Assembly (NCBI GenBank): GCA_963810815.1
Contig: CAWEPB010000007.1
Coordinates: forward strand, 1,054,001-1,118,000
Direction of reading: 5' to 3'
DNA: 64,000 nucleotides
DNA from: CAVQWT01 sp963810815
Lineage (GTDB): Bacteria; Pseudomonadota; Gammaproteobacteria; Burkholderiales; Casimicrobiaceae
This document shows, in pieces, positions 18,078 to 26,408 of the stretch. The stretch's first letter is position 1; every line of letters starts with the position of its first letter. The notes beneath the pieces were generated by a model. The model made no database searches, was not told where the DNA came from, and saw only the letters and a program-made list of their open reading frames with translations. The position numbers were made by a program, and so were the translations under genes.

Positions 18078-19160
18078 TCATTTTTGCACGCGACGCCGGT
18101 CAGACTTGTCCAGGACAACCAGCGGTCGGACCTCGCCGGTGGCCGTGCCACGATAGTTGCGCACCGTGGGCTGCCGCCATGGCGCCAGCGCCTCGCGCTG
18201 CCGGTCGTCCAGCAGACCCAGCTGGTCGAGCACCGTGACCGTGGCGGGGTGCAGACCGCGCGCGGCGCCGTCGGCGACCTTGATCGCGATGCCGATGCCG
18301 CGACTGCGGACGCCGATGGCCTGGACGCCCTCGGCGCCGACCTTGGCGACGAAGTCGCCGCGGCCGGCGGCTGCCAGCGCGAGGTCACTGCGGCCATCGC
18401 CGGAAACCATCTCCGGATGGGCGGTCATCGCCTCGGCCAGCGTGCGCGCGGCGCCCCCGTACTCGGCGTCCTCGTCGCCAGCGGCAAGGCGCGCGTACGC
18501 GTACGCGAGGTTGGCCAGCGGCAGTGCGTAGTTGGGCGCCGAGCAGCCGTCGATGCCCCAGGGCAGCGCCGCCTCGTCCACCCCCGCGTAGTGCGCGACG
18601 GCGCGGCGGACCTGCTGCTGCAGCGGATGGTCCCAGGCCAGGTAGTCGTCCTTCGACCAGCCGCACTGGGTGCAGAACGCGAGCATCCCGCTGTGCTTGC
18701 CCGAGCAGTTGTGCGCCAGCGGCGACCAGGGCGGCGGCGGCGGCACCTCGCCGCGCAGTTCGTAGGCCAGCGGGGCGTGGGTGCCGCACTGCAGCTCGTC
18801 GGCACGGTTGCCGGACTTGGCGAGCATCGCCGCCGCGGCCTCGACGTGGCGCGGCTCGCCGGAATGACTCGCGCAGAGCAGCGCCACCTCGGCGGGCGTG
18901 TAGCCATAGTGCGCCGGACCGCCGGCGGCGACGAAAGGGAGCGCCTGGAACGGCTTCAGCGCGCTGCGCGTCATGGTGAGGAAGAACGGGTCGCCGGCCG
19001 CGTGGAGCAGCCGTCCCTCGCGGTCGACGACGGCGACCGATCCCAGGTGGAGGCTCTCCTCGACGGCGCCGCGGAGGACGACCGCCAGCGGCGCGTGCGC
19101 CGGCACGCGGGGCCTCGACGCGGCGTCGGATGGTGGGCGGGAAAGGGCGGCAGCGGGCAT
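18078..19160 (-). CDS. L-asparaginase, thermolabile type II/III family (AnsA of Rhizobium type)
   Basis: 360 residues. It matches the asparaginase family first described in Rhizobium etli: RGAVEESLHLGSVAVVDREG, SALKPFQALP, ASHSGEP, HNCSGKHSGMLA, GIDGCSAPNYALPL, AMTAHPEMVSGDGR and an IGIAIKVADG C-terminus. It would hydrolyse asparagine to aspartate and ammonia. It stands alone between rpoE and prpE, with about 200 bp before rpoE and 135 bp after prpE. The ATG at 19160 gives a slightly long N-terminus; a later start cannot be excluded. Confidence 0.85.
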   Translation of the reverse strand: MPAAALSRPPSDAASRPRVPAHAPLAVVLRGAVEESLHLGSVAVVDREGRLLHAAGDPFFLTMTRSALKPFQALPFVAAGGPAHYGYTPAEVALLCASHSGEPRHVEAAAAMLAKSGNRADELQCGTHAPLAYELRGEVPPPPPWSPLAHNCSGKHSGMLAFCTQCGWSKDDYLAWDHPLQQQVRRAVAHYAGVDEAALPWGIDGCSAPNYALPLANLAYAYARLAAGDEDAEYGGAARTLAEAMTAHPEMVSGDGRSDLALAAAGRGDFVAKVGAEGVQAIGVRSRGIGIAIKVADGAARGLHPATVTVLDQLGLLDDRQREALAPWRQPTVRNYRGTATGEVRPLVVLDKSDRRRVQK

Positions 19161-19295
19161 GTCGAATCGCGGGAAGGCAATCCGCCATTCTACCTGCCAC
19201 GCCCTGCCCGCCCGCCGCGCCGACCCCCGGTGGCGACCAGGCCGGCCCCGGACCGGAGCGGTGCCGGCCCCAACCGCGTCCCGCGGCGCGGCCCG

Positions 19296-21200
19296 CTACC
19301 GCAGCGCGGTCGCGAGCGCCGTCCGTATCTGCTCGAGCGCGGCCGGGTCCTCGATCGTCGTCAGGTCGCCCGGATCGCGGCCCTCGGCCAGCGCCTGGAT
19401 CGACCGGCGAAGCAGCTTCCCCGACCGCGTCTTCGGCAGCAGCGTGACGAAGTGCACCTGCCCGGGCCGGCCGATGGCGCCGAGCTCGCGGTCGACCGTG
19501 TCCATCACCTCCTTGCGCATCGCCGCCATCGACTCGGGCGTGGCGATCTTCGCGGGATCCTTGACCACGGCGAAGGCGACCGGAATCTGGCCCTTCAGCG
19601 CATCGGCGACGCCGACCACGGCGACTTCGGCGATGCCCGGGTGCGCCTGCACGGCCTCCTCGATCTCGCGGGTGCCGAGCCGGTGACCGGCGACGTTGAT
19701 CACGTCGTCGGTGCGACCCAGGACGAAGTAATAGCCGTCCTTGTCGCGCGTCGCCCAGTCGAAGGTCGAGTAGACCTGCTTGTTGCGGAAGGTGGAGAAG
19801 TAGGTGCGCACGAAGCGATCGTCGTCGCCCCAGATGGTCGTCATGCACCCCGGCGGCAGCGGCGGCTGGATGGTCAGCACCGCCTTCTCGTCGGCGCCGA
19901 CCTCCTCGGCCGTCGCCTCGGACAGCAGCTTGACGTCGTAGCCGTAGACGGGGAAGGACGGCGAGCCGAACTTGCGTTCCGTCTGCTCGACCCCCGGCTG
20001 CGCCGACATGATCGGCCAGCCGGTCTCCGTCTGCCAGTAGTTGTCGACGATCGCGACGCCGAGCGCGTCGGCCGCCCAGCGCGCCGTCGGCTCGTCGAGC
20101 GGCTCGCCGGCGAGGAACAGGTACTGCAGCGATCCGAGATCGTGCTTGTGCATGAACGCCGGATCCTGCTTCTTGAGCACGCGGATCGCGGTCGGCGAGC
20201 TGAACATCGTGCGCACCCTGAAGCGCTCGACGATCTGCCACCAGATCGCCGGGTCCGGCCGGATCGGCAGGCCTTCGTACATGATCGTCGTCGACCCGTT
20301 GATCAGCGGCGCGTAGATGATGTACGAGTGACCGACGACCCAGCCGATGTCGCTGGTGGTGAACATCGTCTCGCCGGGCTCGACGCAGAAGATGCGGCGC
20401 ATCGACGACGCGAGCGCGACCGCATAGCCGCCGGTGTCGCGCTGCACGCCCTTCGGCTTGCCGGTCGTGCCCGAGGTGTACAGGATGTACGACGGCTCGC
20501 TCGACTCCAGCCATTCGCAGGGGACCAGGGCGTCCATGTGCTGCGCCCGCAGCGCCGCATAGTCGAGGTCGCGCCCGGGGGTACGCGGCATGTCGCGGTC
20601 GAGGCCGCGGTCGACGATGACCACGTGCGCCGGCGGGTGTGCGGCGAGGCGGCAGGCCTCGTCGACGAGGTGCTTGTACGGCACCGGCTTGCCGCCGCGC
20701 ATGCCGGCGTCGGCCGTCACCATCACCTTGGGCTTCGCGTCGTCGATCCGCGTCGCGAGGCTCGCCGCGGCGAAGCCGCCGAACACCACCGAGTGGATCG
20801 CGCCGATCCGCGCGCAGGCGAGCATCGCGAACGCCGCCTCGGCGATCATCGGCATGTAGATCAGCACGCGGTCGCCCCGGCCCACGCCGTGCACCTTCAG
20901 GATCGCCGCGAAGCGGTTCACCTCCGCATGGAGGTCGCGGAACGTGTACGTCGCCTCGGCGCCGGTCTCGGTGGACAGGTAGACGAGTGCCGGCTGGTCG
21001 CCGCGCGAGGCGAGGTGCCGGTCGACCGCGTTGTGACAGAGATTCGTGCGGCCGCCGACGAACCATTTCGCGAACGGCGGGCGCGAATAGTCGAGGACCG
21101 ACGAGAACGGTGTCTGCCAATCGATCAGCGCGGCTTCGTCGCGCCAGAAGGCGTCACGGTCGGCGAGCGAGCGGCGATGGAATTCCTGGTACGTGGGCAC
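19296..21200 (-). CDS. prpE: Propionyl-CoA synthetase PrpE
   Basis: 634 residues of the acetyl-CoA synthetase-like AMP-forming family. The P-loop-like motif YILYTSGTTGKPKG spans 238-251. Also visible are the adenine-binding DNYWQTETGWP, YFVLGRTDDVINVAGHRLGT, and the C-terminal catalytic lysine K595 in TRSGKLLRRS. The N-terminus YQEFHRRSLADRDAFW fits PrpE better than Acs. It activates propionate for the methylcitrate pathway. PrpD is encoded 17 kb away (37876), but prpB and prpC are not in the window. Confidence 0.92.
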   Translation of the reverse strand: MPTYQEFHRRSLADRDAFWRDEAALIDWQTPFSSVLDYSRPPFAKWFVGGRTNLCHNAVDRHLASRGDQPALVYLSTETGAEATYTFRDLHAEVNRFAAILKVHGVGRGDRVLIYMPMIAEAAFAMLACARIGAIHSVVFGGFAAASLATRIDDAKPKVMVTADAGMRGGKPVPYKHLVDEACRLAAHPPAHVVIVDRGLDRDMPRTPGRDLDYAALRAQHMDALVPCEWLESSEPSYILYTSGTTGKPKGVQRDTGGYAVALASSMRRIFCVEPGETMFTTSDIGWVVGHSYIIYAPLINGSTTIMYEGLPIRPDPAIWWQIVERFRVRTMFSSPTAIRVLKKQDPAFMHKHDLGSLQYLFLAGEPLDEPTARWAADALGVAIVDNYWQTETGWPIMSAQPGVEQTERKFGSPSFPVYGYDVKLLSEATAEEVGADEKAVLTIQPPLPPGCMTTIWGDDDRFVRTYFSTFRNKQVYSTFDWATRDKDGYYFVLGRTDDVINVAGHRLGTREIEEAVQAHPGIAEVAVVGVADALKGQIPVAFAVVKDPAKIATPESMAAMRKEVMDTVDRELGAIGRPGQVHFVTLLPKTRSGKLLRRSIQALAEGRDPGDLTTIEDPAALEQIRTALATALR

Positions 21201-21324
21201 GGCGTTCCTCCTCGTGGCGCGGCCGGCGCCCAGTTCCCTTGTCTGCCGGGACCGGGCCGGGATCGTCGTCCCGTGCCCTGCCCGACCGGACGTCCGGCCG
21301 CAGAATGGCTTCTTGTGGTTCCCG

Positions 21325-22329
21325 TCAGGGATGGGTGTCGGCGCCGATCCGCACGACGGTGCGGCCCCGGATCATGCCCTTGAGGTACGCGTCGAAATGC
21401 GTCGGCAGCTCGTCGAAGTCGATCGTGCGCACCTGGTCGTGGACGCGGTCCGGCCGCCAGTCGACGGCCAGCTTGTTCCACACCTTCTGCCGGAAATGCA
21501 TCGGGCAGTTCGCGCTGTCGGCGCCCAGCATGCCGACACCGCGGAGGATGAACGGGGCGACCGAGGTGGCGAGCTTCATGTCGGCGGCCAGCCCGACCGC
21601 TCCCACCATGCCGCCGACCTTCATCGTCGACAGCAGCCACGCCAGCAGGTCGCCGCCCAGATTGTCGACGACGCCGGCCCAGGTCGCCTTGTCGAGCGGC
21701 CGGATCTTCGACAGATCGATGCTGCGCCGGTCGAGCACTTCCTTCGCGCCCAGCCCCTTGAGGTACGGCGCCTCCTCCGGCTTGCCGGTGATCGCGACGA
21801 CCTCGAAACCGGTCTTCGCGAGGATTTCCACGGCGACCGAGCCGACGCCGCCCGTGGCACCGGTGACGGCGACCGGACCCTGCGACGGCCGCAGCCCGTT
21901 GTGCTCCATCAGCATGATCGCCTGCGCCGCCGTGAATCCCGCGGTCCCCATGGTCATCGCGTCGAACGCGGTCATGCTTTCCGGCCGCCGGACGATCCAG
22001 TCGCCGGGGACGCGGACGAATTCGCTGTAGCCCCCGTCGTGGGCGACGCCCAGGTCGTAGCCGTGGACGATGACCTTGTCCCCCTTCTTCCAGCGGGGAC
22101 TGCCCGAGGACTCGACGGTGCCGGCCATGTCGATGCCGGCGTTGGTCGGGTACTTGCGCATGATCCGGCCGGTGCCGTTGTACGACAGCGCGTCCTTGTA
22201 GTTGATCGTCGAGTACTTGGTGCGGATGACGACATCGCCGGCGTCGAGATCGTCGAGCTTCATCTCGACGAAGCGGCTCGACACCACCTTGTCCTGTTCG
22301 AACGTCCGGTAGGCCTTGAATGTCTGCAC
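21325..22329 (-). CDS. Zinc-independent MDR oxidoreductase, YhdH/YhfP (acrylyl-CoA reductase-like) family
   Basis: 334 residues from a GTG start preceded by AAGGAGA 5-6 bp upstream. It has an N-terminal GroES-like domain (TKYSTINYKDALSYNGTGRI, GIDMAGTVESS) and a Rossmann domain with VTGATGGVGSVAVEIL. The zinc-binding cysteines of alcohol dehydrogenases are missing, as is usual in YhdH/YhfP proteins. These reduce quinone-like or acrylyl-CoA substrates with NADPH. Next to prpE it may take part in propionate/acrylate metabolism, but this is inference from position. Confidence 0.85.
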   Translation of the reverse strand: MQTFKAYRTFEQDKVVSSRFVEMKLDDLDAGDVVIRTKYSTINYKDALSYNGTGRIMRKYPTNAGIDMAGTVESSGSPRWKKGDKVIVHGYDLGVAHDGGYSEFVRVPGDWIVRRPESMTAFDAMTMGTAGFTAAQAIMLMEHNGLRPSQGPVAVTGATGGVGSVAVEILAKTGFEVVAITGKPEEAPYLKGLGAKEVLDRRSIDLSKIRPLDKATWAGVVDNLGGDLLAWLLSTMKVGGMVGAVGLAADMKLATSVAPFILRGVGMLGADSANCPMHFRQKVWNKLAVDWRPDRVHDQVRTIDFDELPTHFDAYLKGMIRGRTVVRIGADTHP

Positions 22330-22400
22330 GCGAGTCTCCTTGAGTTGGGAGGGAGCCGAGGGAAAGGGTCGCCGAGGGGAAGCGGTGGCCGGGAAAGGTG

Positions 22401-23558
22401 TCAGCGGGGGGCGGCCGCGGTATCGCTGGCGCCGGCGAGGTGGGGCAACGCCATGTAGTCGTGGGTCTGCATCTCGGCGAGGCGGCTCGCCGTGCGCGCG
22501 AACTCGTGGCTGTTCGGCCCGGCGACGTACAGCTCGCCGGGCGGCACCGCCGCGGACACGACGAGCTTCACGCGATGATCGTACAGGATGTCGACGAGCC
22601 AGGTGAAGCGCCGCGCGCGATCGCCCATGTCGGCGGTCAGCCGGGGCACGTTCGCGAGCAGCAGCACCGAGAAACGGCGGGCGAGTTCGAGATAGTCGCG
22701 CTGCGAGCGCGGACCGTCGCACAGGGCATGGAAATCGAACCAGACGGCGCTGCCGGCCCGGCGAGTCGCATGGAGCGCGCGTCCCTCGATCGCCAGCTGC
22801 GCCGCTTCGTCGGGCCCGGTGCGCATCGCCTCGAAGGTCGCCGCCAGCGCCGCATCCGCCTCCGGCGAGATCGGGCTGTGATAGGTCTGCACGCGCTCCA
22901 GCACGCGCAGCCGGTAGTCGACGCCGCCGTCGACTTCGAGCACGTCGAGCTGACGCCGCAGCAGCTTGATCGTCGGGACGAAGTTCTGCCGCTGCAGCCC
23001 GTTCGGATACAGCGCCTCCGGCGGGTAGTTCGACGTCAGCACGAAGACCACGCCGTGCTCGAACAGCGCCGACAACAGCCGGCCGAGGATCATGGCGTCG
23101 GCGATGTCCGAGACATGGAACTCGTCGAAGCAGACGAGGCGCCACTTGTGCGCGATGCGCTGCGCCACGGTCGCCAGCGGATCGGCCTCGCGTTTCAGCG
23201 TGCCGAGCTCCGCGTGGACGTCGCGCATGAAGGCGTGGAAGTGGATGCGCGTCTTGCGCCGGATCGGCACCGCGGCGAAGAAGGCATCCATGAGGAAGCT
23301 CTTGCCCCGCCCGACGCCGCCAAACAGGTAGACCCCGCGCGGCACCTCGGGCGCGGCGAACAGCCGCTTCAGCTTCGACTGCCGCGCCGCGCGGAACGCC
23401 GCGAGCTCGTCGGCGAGTCGCTGCAGCCGCGCCTGCGCCGCCAGCTGCGCGGAGTCGAGGGCGGTGCCGCGCGCCGCCAGGATCGGGGCCAGGTGAGCGG
23501 CAATTCCGCGCGGCGTCGCGGCCTTCGCTTCCTTCGACGCGCGCGCCGCGGCCGTCAT
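22401..23558 (-). CDS. zapE: Cell division protein ZapE (AFG1-like ATPase)
   Basis: 385 residues from ATG 23558; an upstream in-frame ATG at 23624 would add 22 residues. Walker A is GGVGRGKS at 80-87 and Walker B is CFDEFHVSD. The family region TRIHFHAFMRDVH and sensor segment FVLTSNYPPEALYPNGLQR are clear. ZapE is a membrane-associated ATPase linked to FtsZ-ring constriction. In betaproteobacteria it usually follows lpdA in the odh cluster, as here. Confidence 0.93.
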   Translation of the reverse strand: MTAAARASKEAKAATPRGIAAHLAPILAARGTALDSAQLAAQARLQRLADELAAFRAARQSKLKRLFAAPEVPRGVYLFGGVGRGKSFLMDAFFAAVPIRRKTRIHFHAFMRDVHAELGTLKREADPLATVAQRIAHKWRLVCFDEFHVSDIADAMILGRLLSALFEHGVVFVLTSNYPPEALYPNGLQRQNFVPTIKLLRRQLDVLEVDGGVDYRLRVLERVQTYHSPISPEADAALAATFEAMRTGPDEAAQLAIEGRALHATRRAGSAVWFDFHALCDGPRSQRDYLELARRFSVLLLANVPRLTADMGDRARRFTWLVDILYDHRVKLVVSAAVPPGELYVAGPNSHEFARTASRLAEMQTHDYMALPHLAGASDTAAAPR

Positions 23559-23723
23559 GCCGCGGCGTCCTTCCGCCCCGGCGAACGCCGCGACCGGCAG
23601 CGCCCCCGTTGGCCGATCGCGCAAGTCATCGCCGGCATGTCCTCTCGTGGCTCGTCATGATCGCGGCGGGCCGCAGTGGCGCCGCCGCTTTGCCCACCAT
23701 TCTACGCAAACCGGGCACCTGGC

Positions 23724-25167
23724 TCAGAAGTTCAGCGCCCGGCCGTCGACCGCCAGTGCCGCCTCCTTGGTCGCCTCGGACAGCGACGGATGCGCGTGGC
23801 AGATGCGCGCCAGATCCTCGCTGGAAGCGCCGAACTCCATCGCCACGACGCCCTCGGCGATCAGCTCCGACGCCATCGGCCCGATCACGTGCATGCCGAG
23901 GATGCGGTCGGTCGTCGCGTCGGCGAGGATCTTCACGAAGCCGGAGGTGTCGCCCAGCGCCCGCGCCCGGCCGTTGGCGAGGAACGGGAACCGGCCGGAC
24001 TTGTACGCGACCCCGGCCGACTTGAGCTGCTGCTCGGTCTGGCCGACCCAGGCGATCTCGGGCGCGGTGTAGATGACCCAGGGCACCGTATTGAAGTCGA
24101 CGTGACCGTGCTGCCCGGCGATGCGCTCGGCGACGGCCACGCCCTCCTCCTCCGCCTTGTGCGCCAGCATCGGCCCGCGCACGACGTCGCCGACGGCCCA
24201 CACCTGCGGCAGGTTGGTCCGGCACTCGGCGTCGACCTCGACGAAGCCGCGCTCGTCGAGCCTGAGCCCGGCCGCGTCGCCGGCGAGGCCGGCCGTGTGC
24301 GGCACGCGCCCGATCGAGACGATCAGCCGGTCGAACACGGCCTCCTGCGCCGTGCCGGCCGCATCGGTGTACGCGACCTTGACCTCGTTCTTCGCCGGCG
24401 TGACCGCGGTGATGGTGACGCCGGTGTGGATCGCGAGGCCCTGCCGGGTGAAGAGCTTCAGCGCCTCCTTCGCGACCGCCTCGTCGACGGCGCCGAGGAA
24501 CACCGGCAGCGCTTCGAGCACCGTCACCTGCGCGCCGAGGCGACGCCACACGCTGCCCATCTCCAGTCCGATGACTCCCGCTCCGACGACCCCCAATCGC
24601 TTCGGCACCGTCGGCAGCGCCAACGCGCCGGCGTTGTCGAGGACCAGCCGGTTGTCGATCGCCACCCCCGGCAGCGGGCGCGGCTTCGAGCCGGTGGCCA
24701 CGATCACGTGCTTCGCCGTCAGCACATTCACTACGCCGGCGCCGGCCGCCGGCGACCGAGATCGGCCAGCCGCCATCGCCTCGCGGTCCCGCGAACGAGC
24801 CGGTGCCGTGGAAGAACGCCACCTTGTTCTTCTTGAACAGGTGCAGGATGCCGTCGTTGTTCTGCGCGACGACCTTCTCCTTGCGCGCCTGCATGCGCGC
24901 GACGTCGAGCCCGAGTCCCTTGACCTCGATGCCGTGTTCGGCAAAGGCGTGGCCGGCGTGCTCGTAGTGCTCGGACGACTGCAGCAGCGCCTTCGACGGG
25001 ATGCAGCCGACGTTGGTGCAGGTTCCGCCGGGCGCCGGCCGGCCGTCGGCGCGGACCCAGTCGTCGACGCAGGCCGCGCGAAGACCGAGCTGCGCGGCAC
25101 GGATCGCCGCGATGTACCCGCCGGGGCCGCCCCCGATGACGACGACGTCGAATGCGGTGTCGGTCAT
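23724..25167 (-). pseudogene. lpdA: Dihydrolipoamide dehydrogenase (E3), frameshifted
   Basis: The gene starts at ATG 25167 (FDVVVIGGGPGGYIAAIRAA; redox cysteines C50 and C55 in GGTCTNVGCIPSK) and reads in one frame to about 24750. Homology then continues in another frame (VLTAKHVIVATGSKPRPLPG, the second NAD-binding GAGVIGLEMGSVW, and the C-terminal HAHPSLSEA with its catalytic His) to a stop at 23724. The total of 1444 nt is one base more than 481 codons, so one extra base (or two missing) within about 24735-24750 explains it. That stretch is a GGCCGGCGCCGGCG palindromic run. Undisturbed it would be a normal 480-residue E3. It is the third gene of sucA-sucB-lpdA. Confidence 0.9.
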
Positions 25168-25171
25168 GGCG

Positions 25172-26393
25172 TCACAGGTCCAGGAGCAGGCGCGCCGGAT
25201 CCTCCAGCGCTTCCTTGATCGCCACCAGCGACAGCACCGCCTCGCGACCGTCGATGATCCGGTGGTCGTACGACTGCGCGAGGTAGTTGATCGGCCGCAC
25301 GACCACCTGGCCGTTCTCGACCACCGCGCGGTCCCTGGTCGCATGGACACCGAGGATCGCCGACTGCGGCGGGTTGATGATCGGCGTCGACAGCATCGAC
25401 CCGAACACGCCGCCGTTGCTGATCGTGTAGGTGCCGCCGGTCAGCTCCTCGACGGTGAGCTTGCCCTCGCCGGCGCGCTTGCCGTAGTCGGCGACCTGCT
25501 TCTCGATTTCCGCGATCGACATCTGGTCGGCGTCGCGCAGGATCGGCACGACCAGCCCGCGCGGGCTGCCGACGGCGATGCCGATGTCGAAGTACCCGTG
25601 GTAGACGATGTCCGCGCCGTCGATCGAGGCGTTGACCGCAGGGTACTTCTTCAGCGCGTGCACGGCCGCCTTGACGAAGAAGCCCATGAAACCGAGCTTC
25701 ACGCCGTGCTCCTTCTCGAAGCGGTCCTTGTACCGGTTGCGCAGGTCGATCACCGGCTGCATGTTGACCTCGTTGAACGTGGTCAGGATCGCGGCGGTGG
25801 ACTGCGACTGGACGAGGCGCTCGGCGACCCGCTGGCGCAGCCGCGACATCGGCACCCGCTGCTCAGGACGCGACCCGGGCGCGGCGGGTGGCGGCGCCAT
25901 CGGGACCGGCGCGGGACGGGCCGCGGGGACGGCGGCCGGCAGCGGATTTCGCCTCGGCCGCAGCGAGCACGTCGCCCTTGGTGATGCGGCCGCCGCGGCC
26001 GGTGCCGTCGACCGCGGTCGGATCGACTCCGGTCTCGGCCAGCAGCTTGCGCGCCGCGGGCAGCGCGGTCGCGGAGGTCGACGGGACGGCGGCCGCCGCG
26101 GCCGCTTTGGCCGGCGCCGCCGCGGGCTTTGCCGCCGGCGCGGCGGCCGACTTCGCCTCGGTGTCGATGACGGCGATGACTTCCCCGCTCGCCACCGTGG
26201 CGCCGTTCGGGCGGACGATCTCGACCAGCACGCCGTCGCCCGGCGCCGGCAGCTCGAGCACGACCTTGTCCGTCTCGACATCGATCAGATTCTCGTCGCG
26301 CCGGACCGCGTCGCCGGGCTGCTTGTGCCAGCTGACCAGCGTCGCCTCGGCGACCGACTCCGGCAGCTGGGGAACCTTGACTTCGACTCGCAT
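25172..26393 (-). pseudogene. sucB: 2-oxoglutarate dehydrogenase E2 (dihydrolipoamide succinyltransferase), frameshifted
   Basis: From ATG 26393 the first frame gives the lipoyl domain (lipoyl Lys43 in VETDKVVLE), an Ala-rich linker and the peripheral-subunit-binding domain (AARKLLAETGVDPTAVDGTGRGGRITKGDVL), then fails near 25930. The catalytic domain continues in the next frame (RVPMSRLRQRVAERLV, FNEVNMQPV, and YDHRIIDGREAV holding the active-site His) to the stop at 25172. The total length is 1222 nt, again one base over a multiple of three; removing one base gives 406 residues, a normal size. The break lies in the second, Ala/Pro-rich linker, in a run of GC-only sequence. Confidence 0.9.
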
Positions 26394-26408
26394 GAAGGTG
26401 CTTCCTCG

